Source: Rhizobium viscosum
GTDB lineage: Bacteria; Pseudomonadota; Alphaproteobacteria; Rhizobiales; Rhizobiaceae
Assembly (NCBI RefSeq): GCF_014873945.1
Contig: NZ_JADBEC010000002.1
Location: forward strand, 1,860,001 to 1,924,000
Length of the DNA: 64,000 bases
Direction: 5' to 3'
Each line of letters begins with the position of its first letter. Within the stretch, counting starts at the first letter, position 1. The notes under the pieces are model-generated. The model saw only the letters and a list, made by a program, of their open reading frames with translations. It did no database searches and was not told the DNA's origin. Of this stretch, positions 25,454 to 31,556 are shown piece after piece. Both the position numbers and the translations under genes were made by a program.

Positions 25454-25865
25454 GTTCCTGCCTGGTCACGTGATCGACTACCCTTATCTTTGGGCGTGGC
25501 AACAAGAGCGCGGCGAGACCGAAGGCCGGAAGCTCCGGCCGACCTGCGTCGTCGTCGCGGTCAGTGGCGCGAATGACGGCCGCACCCATCTCGCACTGCT
25601 GGCGATCACGACCCAGCCGCCGCAGGCCGATCGTATCGCCTTGGAAGTTTCCGATATCGAGTGTCGGCGAGCGGGTCTCAGCGACCTCGAGCGTTGCTGG
25701 ATCGTCGTCGACGAATATAATTACGATGTCGCCGAAAGGTCTTGGTACATAGAGCCAGACGGAAAAGCACTCGGCCGCTTCAGCAAAGCCTTCATGATGA
25801 GGATCGCCGCAGCCTTCGGGGAGGCGTTGCGCAAAACGGGTCGCCGGGTCAATCGGACGGAGTAG
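25443..25865 (+). CDS. Probable PemK/MazF-like toxin
   Basis: A 140-residue protein overlapping the antitoxin gene. The opening HVIDYPYLWAWQQERGETEG and GRKLRPTCVVVAVSG resembles the beta-barrel start of PemK/MazF endoribonucleases, followed by LALLAITTQPPQADRIALEV. The usual length of MazF is ~110 residues, so this is slightly long, and the catalytic residues cannot be assigned with certainty. Toxin function is inferred from the fold-like start and from the antitoxin partner. Confidence 0.6.
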   Translation: MSREFLPGHVIDYPYLWAWQQERGETEGRKLRPTCVVVAVSGANDGRTHLALLAITTQPPQADRIALEVSDIECRRAGLSDLERCWIVVDEYNYDVAERSWYIEPDGKALGRFSKAFMMRIAAAFGEALRKTGRRVNRTE

Positions 25866-25922
25866 GCCGGCGCTGGTCAAGCGCCATCTCTTTTCCACTA
25901 AGGCTAAGCTTGTACTTCTTGC

Positions 25923-25938
25923 AAATGTGTACACATTT
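25923..25938. promoter_or_regulatory. 16-bp perfect palindrome, probable antitoxin operator
   Basis: AAATGTGTACACATTT reads identically on both strands. Its core TGTACA is the core bound by YefM/Phd-type antitoxins. It lies 22 bp upstream of the start of a truncated Phd-like frame at 25961. Confidence 0.7.
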
Positions 25939-25960
25939 CCAACTCAAGCGGAGCCTCGTC

Positions 25961-26077
25961 ATGCCTCAGTCCCGACAACAGACATCTTCTACCCGCCGGG
26001 TCGGCGTGCGGGAGTTTCGCGGCAAGGCCTGTCGCCTTGGCATCCCGGTTTGGCGCTTCGGAGACGCCGGCGCGTGA
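25961..26077 (+). pseudogene. Chimeric remnant: Phd-like start joined to a DUF2493 tail
   Basis: A 38-residue frame. Residues 12-22 (RRVGVREFRGK) resemble the start of Phd/prevent-host-death antitoxins; residues 21-38 (GKACRLGIPVWRFGDAGA) match the end of the DUF2493 protein (DKARRLGINVWELKGDGA), and the DNA similarity continues past both stop codons (GGCGCGTGAGCGCCGT). The frame keeps an intact operator-like palindrome upstream. It is best read as a recombination scar next to the toxin-antitoxin module. Expression of the short peptide is possible but unproven. Confidence 0.55.
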
Positions 26078-26126
26078 GCGCCGTCGTCTTTTCGAGTTGC
26101 CATCTCGGCCTCGCCTTGGATTGCGA

Positions 26127-26405
26127 TTATTTATTCATCGCATCCTTGAGCGCCTTCGCCGGGGTGAAGGCCAGCTTTTTCTGCGCGGCGACCTTGATCG
26201 TCGCCCCGGTCGCAGGATTGCGCGCTTCGCGCTCCGGCGTATCCTTTACTTTGAACTTCCCGAAGCCCGGAATAGACGTTTCCGCACCCGATGTCGCGGC
26301 GGCCGTGATGGCGGAAAATACCGCTTCGACGACAGCCTTGCCCTGGGCCTTGGTCAGGCTGTGTTCGGCGGCGATCTTGTCTGCGATTTCGTTGGTCGTG
26401 GTCAT
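26127..26405 (-). CDS. hupB: HU-family DNA-binding protein
   Basis: A 92-residue histone-like protein that bends and wraps DNA as a dimer. MTTTNEIADKIAAEHSLTKA starts the fold; GFGKFKVKDTPEREARNPAT and GATIKVAAQKKLAFTPAKAL hold the DNA-binding arm with its Arg-Asn-Pro tip and the conserved closing helix. The start at 26405 is chosen over an upstream frame extension because it begins the conserved sequence. A plasmid-borne HU is common near transfer regions. Confidence 0.9.
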   Translation of the reverse strand: MTTTNEIADKIAAEHSLTKAQGKAVVEAVFSAITAAATSGAETSIPGFGKFKVKDTPEREARNPATGATIKVAAQKKLAFTPAKALKDAMNK

Positions 26406-26515
26406 ATGTTCCCTTTCTGTCGGAACCGAAACCCTTTCCATCGGGATGGCGCGCTGTCACGGGGTTCCAGCCTCATTCGCAGCTGCTTTGAGCACCTTTC
26501 CACAATTTCCAGCCG

Positions 26516-27025
26516 TCATGTCGTCGCTGGCGGGTGCGGGCGGGTGTCAAGTGCAAACGTTTCCTGAAGCTTCAGCGAATAGCTGCCGGCTGCCTGGCTT
26601 GCGACGAAGATCAGATTCCAGCTATGGGTGGACACCGCGCTCGGGATCGCGACGAACCGGTGTTGCCTCAGAAGGTCATCTCCGAACGCCTGCTGTCCTG
26701 CGCTCGGAATGCGCGGATGCAGCCAGTTCGGATTAGGAACGCTTGCCGGGTTGACGACATGGACCTCGGTGATATCCGTGATGACGGCCGCCGTGAGGAT
26801 ATGTGGAACCGTGTCGAGGGTGCGAAACCCTTTGTGGACCGCGACTTCCAGGATGGCGGTCGAAGGGTCGATGGAGCAATAGACTGCGCGCACGCCCTTG
26901 CTGTTCCAGCGACCGCCCACACGATAGGCGCCTTCGCCGCTATCCCAGGTAGGGGCATAGGCGGTGTGGTCGAGCCGCCATGCGATCAGCTCGGAGCCCC
27001 CGAGGGCAATCGGTAGAGGCGTCAT
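26516..27025 (-). CDS. RES-domain toxin
   Basis: Toxin of a type II RES-Xre pair; RES enzymes are related to ADP-ribosyltransferases and deplete NAD+ or modify host enzymes. The 169-residue protein shows the conserved Arg in AWRLDHTAYAP, GAYRVGGRWNSKGVRAVYCS, the Glu in STAILEVAVHKG and the Ser in FVAIPSAVSTHSWNLIF, matching the Arg-Glu-Ser set that names the domain. It overlaps the antitoxin gene by four bases. Confidence 0.9.
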   Translation of the reverse strand: MTPLPIALGGSELIAWRLDHTAYAPTWDSGEGAYRVGGRWNSKGVRAVYCSIDPSTAILEVAVHKGFRTLDTVPHILTAAVITDITEVHVVNPASVPNPNWLHPRIPSAGQQAFGDDLLRQHRFVAIPSAVSTHSWNLIFVASQAAGSYSLKLQETFALDTRPHPPATT

Positions 27026-27507
27026 GCATAGACGCCATATTCAAGCCGTTCCAGATAGTCCTCGACCAGTTCGACGCCGGCAGGCGTCCCGAGCAGGTCG
27101 ATCGGGCGGCGCTGATCGAGCCCGATCGCGGGACGCTCCAGCCACTGCTCGGCTTCCGCCTGCGTTCCCAGGACATCCGTCGCTTTCGCCAGGATCTCGG
27201 CGAACTTCCACGCCCGGCCGCTCTGCTCCTGACTCAACGGTTTGGACGGCGCATCCTTACGGCGCTGCCATGTCCTGAGGCTCATGCCGACAGCCTTCTC
27301 CAGCGACTCGTTTTTCCCGATAACAACGAGGTTGCCGACAAGATAGTCGAGCGCGGAGGCGGGCAACCCACCGAGCAACAGCTCGTGAGCGTCGAGCGCG
27401 CTCGTCAGCCGGCGCGACAACACGCGCGTGCCGCCGAGCAGCTCTACGACCTTTTGTAATTCCGTGCCGTTCGCTTCCGGAAGCGCTCTTTCCGCTGCAA
27501 GTGCCAT
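27022..27507 (-). CDS. Xre/ParS-type antitoxin of the RES toxin
   Basis: A 161-residue antitoxin with a central helical DNA-binding part (IGKNESLEKAVGMSLRTWQR) and a C-terminal DUF2384 segment (AEQWLERPAIGLDQRRPIDL, TPAGVELVEDYLERLEYGVY) that binds and inhibits the RES toxin. It is the first gene of the pair, read on the minus strand. Family members repress their own operon. Confidence 0.9.
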   Translation of the reverse strand: MALAAERALPEANGTELQKVVELLGGTRVLSRRLTSALDAHELLLGGLPASALDYLVGNLVVIGKNESLEKAVGMSLRTWQRRKDAPSKPLSQEQSGRAWKFAEILAKATDVLGTQAEAEQWLERPAIGLDQRRPIDLLGTPAGVELVEDYLERLEYGVYA

Positions 27508-27562
27508 GAAGCGTCTCCTGCGTCATCTGTCGCTATCTATATGACAGTTGACGCGGTGAGTT

Positions 27563-27806
27563 TCAATGAGGGATTTGAAGAGCGGCGGTCACAAACTCAT
27601 TCTGCGCTTCGCCCGACTTTGCGCCTTCGCCCCGGTTTTTCGAGAGCAGAAGCTCTGCCTCTTTTCGATCATTGTCGAGTTTCAACGCGCGGGCACGCTC
27701 CTTCGCTTCTTCCGTGCGTGCTTTGATCCAGTCTTCAGTCTTCGGCAAGATGCCGAAGCCGACGGCCACCCACAAGGCCGAGGATGGCAAGACCGATAAA
27801 CTCCAT
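27563..27806 (-). CDS. Small membrane/coiled-coil protein, possibly frameshifted
   Basis: A minus-strand frame ending at 27563 encodes LWVAVGFGILPKTEDWIKAR followed by a strongly charged helix (TEEAKERARALKLDNDRKEA). A natural start MEFIGLAILGL lies at 27806 in another frame; joining the two near 27760 would give a small protein with one N-terminal hydrophobic helix. As it stands, either the gene starts at an internal ATG (27790) without the full helix or it carries a one-base error. Not recognised as a named family. Confidence 0.4.
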
Positions 27807-27954
27807 CTGTGACGGCGTGCCGTTACAGTCTTTCCGCCTTACAGTCCCCTTGCGCATCGCCAGGAGGAGGTTGCCGGCCCGACTTCGTCGCTGCTGGTGG
27901 CGGCGACGGTGCCGGGGCTGATCAGGATTGAGGTCTGACACGGGCGTTTTTGGA

Positions 27955-27990
27955 CGGGTGCGCATGGGGCGGCCGGCTGGGTTGTCGCTT
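27955..27990. repeat. 36-bp dispersed repeat, copy 1
   Basis: CGGGTGCGCATGGGGCGGCC (first 20 bases) then GGCTGGGTTGTCGCTT; matches 30528-30564 except for one extra G in the second copy. The copies lie 2.6 kb apart in the same orientation. Confidence 0.75.
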
Positions 27991-28407
27991 CGGGGAGATC
28001 GACGGCAGGGTACTGGCTCGAGACGGAGACGAGGTTGCCGACGGCTCCGAACGAGTGCGGCGGCAGCTTCAGGGCATTCCGCGTGGGCCATGGGCGAGGG
28101 CCAGCCCGGCGATCTTACGGAGGGCAGAAGGCTGGAGCGAGCGGCACGCCTCGACCTGCTCTTGTGGCAGGAGCGAACGACCGGCCATTTGCCCGGATAC
28201 CGGCAAGCTTCAGGGACGTGGGCCCCTGCCACCGGGCAGCGATCGGATGGCCATGCACATCGTGTCTCCTGCCTGCCGTTGCCCGTCGACCAATCCCTGT
28301 TCATGTCGCCTTTGTAGACGACCCCCGGCCTAGTCGGTCAACCCCGCAAGGGGGTTCACCCTCGCCTGCGCTCGGTGACCGCGTCCGAGTGCCGCCTTCA
28401 TCGGCGC

Positions 28408-28427
28408 CATCGGGAATGGTCCCGATG
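28408..28427 (+). repeat. Hairpin in the DUF736 leader
   Basis: Perfect 8-bp arms CATCGGGA and TCCCGATG around loop ATGG, ending five bases before the GAAGGAG ribosome site of the DUF736 gene. The position would allow an effect on translation. Confidence 0.55.
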
Positions 28428-28440
28428 CAACGAAGGAGAC

Positions 28441-28770
28441 ATGAGCATGGCCACCACTATCGCAACCCTGACGCAGAAGACCGACGGCAGTCTGGAGGGC
28501 GTCTTTGCCACCATTCGGGTCAATGCCCCGATCGCCATCGTCCCGAACGCCCAGAAGGCAAGCGAGGATGCGCCCGACTTCCGCATCATCCATCGCCGCA
28601 CCGGCTTCGAGATCGGCGCGGGCTGGAACCGTATCGCCCGCCAGACCGGCGAGGAATACCTCTCGGTGAAGCTGGAAGCGCCGGAGATCGGCGTGATCTT
28701 CGGCAACCTCGCCCAGGCACCCGGCGGCGACCCGAACCGCAAGGTGATCCTCTGGAACAATCCAGCCTGA
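28441..28770 (+). CDS. DUF736 family protein
   Basis: A 109-residue DUF736 protein, a family of small plasmid-borne proteins of unknown function found near transfer genes in Rhizobiales. Conserved text: IATLTQKTDGSLEGVFATI, DFRIIHRRTGFEIGAGWNRI and EEYLSVKLEAPEIGVIFGNL. The ATG at 28441 follows GAAGGAG; a second ATG two codons on is possible. A strong hairpin follows the gene. Confidence 0.88.
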   Translation: MSMATTIATLTQKTDGSLEGVFATIRVNAPIAIVPNAQKASEDAPDFRIIHRRTGFEIGAGWNRIARQTGEEYLSVKLEAPEIGVIFGNLAQAPGGDPNRKVILWNNPA

Positions 28771-28780
28771 CCGTCGCCAT

Positions 28781-28804
28781 CCGGCCCCGCCCAAACGGGG
28801 CCGG
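28781..28804 (+). terminator. Stem-loop after DUF736
   Basis: Perfect 9-bp arms CCGGCCCCG and CGGGGCCGG with loop CCCAAA, 10 bp after the DUF736 stop. No T-run follows, so it may be a weak terminator or an RNA-stability element between the two genes. Confidence 0.5.
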
Positions 28805-28835
28805 ATCTCCGGATTTACCCCGAAAGGATCTTGCT

Positions 28836-29171
28836 ATGAGCCGTTACACGATCACCGTCACCAATCTTGCCAATCAAGATGCCGATCCACTCGCCGTCAT
28901 CGGCTACGACCGCCCTCTCCAGACCTATTTCCTGCAAGCCTTCCCAGATGAGGAAGGCGAAGATCTTGCTCTCTGGCTCGGCACAGACTACCGCGCCTTC
29001 GAAACCCTATCGTCGCTTCGGTCCGCGGCGATGGCAGACGGTTACGACTTTATGCCGTTGTCGTCCCAGACCGTGCAGCATCTCATCGATGACCACGCTC
29101 GCGAAGCCACGCGCATACTATCCGATGAGATAGCCGACCAATTCCTGAATGGCCCGCCTTCCTCTCGTTGA
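28836..29171 (+). CDS. Conserved plasmid protein of unknown function
   Basis: A 111-residue protein starting MSRYTITVTNLANQDADPLA, with YDRPLQTYFLQAFPDEEGED and LALWLGTDYRAFETLSSLRS. The even amino-acid use and the GAAAGGA ribosome site support a real gene. It follows DUF736 closely and probably shares its promoter. No named family or function recognised. Confidence 0.6.
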   Translation: MSRYTITVTNLANQDADPLAVIGYDRPLQTYFLQAFPDEEGEDLALWLGTDYRAFETLSSLRSAAMADGYDFMPLSSQTVQHLIDDHAREATRILSDEIADQFLNGPPSSR

Positions 29172-29269
29172 TCGCCGGCGATCGTCAGATTTCCGCTATG
29201 CGCGGTCTCTCGGAGGCCGGGCATAGCGTGCCGTTCGAGACGTCGAACTTGCTTCCGGTCGCGATCCGT

Positions 29270-29674
29270 CTACCGCGTCCAATCCTCGATCCGTAGGCCC
29301 GCGACCCGATTGAACTCACCAACGTTATTGGTGACCAGTATCAGCCCGCGAGCCTTTGCCTGCCCTGCGATCAGCACGTCGTAAGGGCCGATCGGCGTGC
29401 CCTTCGCGGCGAGTGCCGATCGGATCTCACCGGCGACGAAGGCATCGTTCCGGTCGAAATCGAGAATGGAAAAATCGGCCAGAAACAGCCGCAGGGTTTC
29501 GAGGTTGTGTTCGATCCGCGCGCTCTTGTGAGCCCCATAATAAAGCTCGTGAACGACGATCGTCGACAAGGCGATGCTGCCTTGTTCGCTCTCGAAAATC
29601 CGCGTTGTGAGCCTGTCGGATTTACGGCCGATCAGCGCGATCACCGCATTCGTATCCAGCAGATGAGAAATCAC
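29270..29674 (-). CDS. vapC: VapC-type PIN-domain toxin, second copy
   Basis: A 134-residue PIN ribonuclease of the FitB/VapC branch, different from the copy at 3431. The catalytic acids are seen in MISHLLDTNAVIALI (Asp7), VVHELYYGAHKS (Glu) and GTPIGPYDVLIAGQA (Asp), with TNNVGEFNRVAGLRIEDW at the end. It overlaps its antitoxin by four bases. Confidence 0.92.
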   Translation of the reverse strand: MISHLLDTNAVIALIGRKSDRLTTRIFESEQGSIALSTIVVHELYYGAHKSARIEHNLETLRLFLADFSILDFDRNDAFVAGEIRSALAAKGTPIGPYDVLIAGQAKARGLILVTNNVGEFNRVAGLRIEDWTR

Positions 29675-29931
29675 CGGAACACCGTATCAAGATCTGGCCG
29701 ATCTTGCGGCTGGGGCTGGTCGCGGCCGCTCGACAGGAAGTCGTCGCTCATCCCGCGCGCCAACGCCGCCTTGAGCGACCCCCACGCCTCGTCGTGCCCG
29801 ACATGCGGGCGCAGCACTAGGGCGTCGCCCTCCTGGATGACCTCGACGCGATCGACGTTGAAGCGGAACTCCTTGGGAAGGCGGACCGCCTGCGAGTTGC
29901 CGGATTGGAATACTTTTGCGAAATGGGGCAT
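29671..29931 (-). CDS. vapB: AbrB-type VapB antitoxin
   Basis: An 86-residue antitoxin with an AbrB/SpoVT swapped-hairpin DNA-binding domain (AKVFQSGNSQAVRLPKEFRF, residues 5-24) and a disordered Asp/Pro-rich toxin-binding tail. The start at 29931 (MPHFAKV) is chosen over a longer frame because the domain starts there. A pair of GTATATAC sites lies just upstream. Confidence 0.9.
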   Translation of the reverse strand: MPHFAKVFQSGNSQAVRLPKEFRFNVDRVEVIQEGDALVLRPHVGHDEAWGSLKAALARGMSDDFLSSGRDQPQPQDRPDLDTVFR

Positions 29932-29949
29932 GATCGCTTCCTTATGGGT

Positions 29950-29971
29950 GTATATACGGTTTAGTATATAC
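29950..29971. promoter_or_regulatory. Tandem GTATATAC palindromes, probable vapBC operator
   Basis: Two identical 8-bp palindromes, GTATATAC at 29950-29957 and 29964-29971, are 14 bp apart centre to centre and lie 19 bp upstream of the antitoxin start. AbrB-type VapB proteins bind AT-rich palindromes in their own promoter. Confidence 0.65.
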
Positions 29972-30026
29972 GAGTATGACGCACTCAACACAAGGGAGGG
30001 CGCAACCGGCTACCGCCGGTCGGGCT

Positions 30027-30349
30027 CTATTTCGCAGGCCTTGCCTGATCCACGGAGCCTGCTGCCGCAGTCTTCGCGCCTTGCGGCGTGACGATCCCTT
30101 GCGCTTCGCCTGTGGCGACGTTGCGGACATAACCGCGGCGCAGCTTGCGGTTGGCGAGACGTCGACGGCCTCAATGGCCGTATCGAAAAGTTCGATCTTC
30201 TGCCGACCCGTCGTTCCGATCCTGCTCCAGCGACGGACCAGAGCGCTGCCGCCGAGCAACGTCGGTTCGAGCGAACGGCAATAAAAGCGCGCCATGTTCC
30301 GGGCGCGGTCGATCCTGTAAAGCAGCGTCAGTTCGATGTCGTCATCCAT
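30027..30349 (-). pseudogene. WGR-domain protein with single-base frameshift
   Basis: The frame from 30349 gives a WGR domain: LLYRIDRARNMARFYCRSLE, PTLLGGSALVRRWSRIGTTG, RQKIELFDTAIEAV. The expected continuation (LANRKLRRGYVRNVATGEAQ ... PAK, stop at 30027) is in another frame. A single missing base near 30160 (GACGTCTC where GACCGTCTC would keep frame) explains the break. Small WGR proteins are common on rhizobial plasmids; WGR domains are thought to bind nucleic acid. As read, the product would lose the conserved C-terminal part. Sequencing error is the alternative. Confidence 0.7.
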
Positions 30350-30527
30350 GACAGCATCATCGATCCTGTCGCCGCGGGCGTCCAACGAGTTTGCTGAATC
30401 AATCATAGCGGATCGATTCACGTTCGTGATGGGTGTTCAAAAGCTCTACTTGAGGTGCGATCCAGGCGAGGTTTGCGACCGATCGGGCAAATGTCTTTTC
30501 GACTGGTTTGCGAGGCGGTCGTTTGAG

Positions 30528-30564
30528 CGGGTGCGCATGGGGCGGCCGGCTGGGGTTGTCGCTT
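30528..30564. repeat. 36-bp dispersed repeat, copy 2
   Basis: Same sequence as 27955-27990 with one extra G in the GGGG run. The sequences diverge sharply on both sides. Confidence 0.75.
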
Positions 30565-30706
30565 GGAGCGACCGGATAGCAAGCGCGGATCTATCGGGTG
30601 CCGCCGGTGGAAGCCAATGCGCAAACGCATCGATAGGAGATGCCCATCGCCTTTGTATTTGGTGCCACACGAGAACTGGGTCTGTCTGCTCAGAAGCGCC
30701 AAGTCT

Positions 30707-30854
30707 GTCATGACGGGCCGGCGCGCGTCAAAACCGCGTGGTACCCCCAATTTTCAGCCCGCGCCCTCGCGGGCGCCGTCAGAAAATCGGCTCCCCCACG
30801 CGCCAGCCAGCTGGCCGCTGAAGCGGGTTTTGACCCACACCGGCCCGTCATGAC
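30707..30854. repeat. 148-bp imperfect inverted repeat
   Basis: The outer arms start GTCATGACGGGCCGG (30707-30721) and its exact complement ends at 30854; similarity continues inwards through GTCAAAACC. A second inner similarity (AATTTTC against its complement GAAAATC) and the hairpin GCCCGCG..CGCGGGC lie near the centre. One arm has about 25 extra bases. It could be a MITE-like element, or the folded leader of the small gene that begins at 30880. Confidence 0.65.
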
Positions 30855-30879
30855 CGCCAGCGTCATCTTTCACGTCAAC

Positions 30880-31056
30880 ATGGAGATGACGACGATGACG
30901 AACAACGACTACTTCAAGATTGCCTGCACCATCGAAGAGCTGCGGGCCGAGGCCAAGGCAGCGCCGAGCATCGCGGAGCGCCGGGAAATCGAGGCCGAGC
31001 TGGAAGCACTGCGGGCCGAACTCGTAGAATATGCCAACGAGCAGGAGCTGCCGTGA
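30880..31056 (+). CDS. Small coiled-coil protein
   Basis: A 58-residue protein, MEMTTMTNNDYFKIACTIEE then a charged helix (EIEAELEALRAELVEYANEQ). It has the look of a soluble coiled-coil or small regulatory subunit. Several ATG codons lie within 40 bp, so the exact start (30850, 30880, 30886 or 30895) is uncertain. No family recognised. It sits immediately downstream of the 148-bp palindrome. Confidence 0.45.
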   Translation: MEMTTMTNNDYFKIACTIEELRAEAKAAPSIAERREIEAELEALRAELVEYANEQELP

Positions 31057-31311
31057 GGCAGCTCTTCCGCATTTGACGTGGAGGGAGCCGAACCGGATTG
31101 ACCGGACCGGCTCCCTGTCGAACTTTCCCCTCGACGCTCCCCAACTGGCTGAATGCCGGATACGGCGCGCCCACGCCGCCGGGCGCCGAGGATCCGTTCG
31201 AGCGCTATCGCCGCTCCGACCTATAGATGTATTGTGCAACTCGCTTTCGGTGCATTGGGCGGTTAAACTCACCGTCGGGCAACCAAACAACGCCGGCGAT
31301 CAGGAGAATTC

Positions 31312-31553
31312 ATGTCTGTAATCGAGAAAGCTGCAACCTCGACAACCGCGATACAGGATCATGCCGGTGTGTGGCGCTGGAGGTGCTCCAATGCGGTTTC
31401 AACGGCCGCATCGTGAATGGCTATGGGATTTATTCCGATCCTTCGGATCGTGATCTTCTTGAAGCGCGCAAGGCGATCGACGCCGCATTGCTGGACATGA
31501 CCGCAACAAAATGGCCGACCGAGGCTGAATACGATCTCGCCGAGCAGGCCTGA
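31312..31553 (+). pseudogene. Small plasmid protein, apparently frameshifted
   Basis: ATG at 31312, after an AGGAG site, opens MSVIEKAATSTTAIQDHAGV then WRW and closes at 31416. The neighbouring frame continues with LEVLQCGFNGRIVNGYGIYS, DPSDRDLLEARKAIDAALLD and closes at 31553. Together they would read as one ~80-residue protein broken by one frameshift near 31378. It lies four bases from the traG stop, on the opposite strand. Function unknown. Confidence 0.4.
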
Positions 31554-31556
31554 CCG

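Larger units (their letters stand above)
27807..28440. other. Gene-poor region carrying one copy of a 36-bp repeat
   Basis: About 630 bp with several overlapping frames but none that looks like a real protein. It holds copy one of a repeat also found at 30528-30564 (27955-27990) and a hairpin just before the DUF736 gene (28408-28427). Confidence 0.5.
30350..30879. other. Gene-poor region with repeat copy 2 and a long palindrome
   Basis: About 530 bp without a convincing gene. It contains copy two of the 36-bp repeat and the 148-bp imperfect inverted repeat, both listed separately. Confidence 0.5.
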
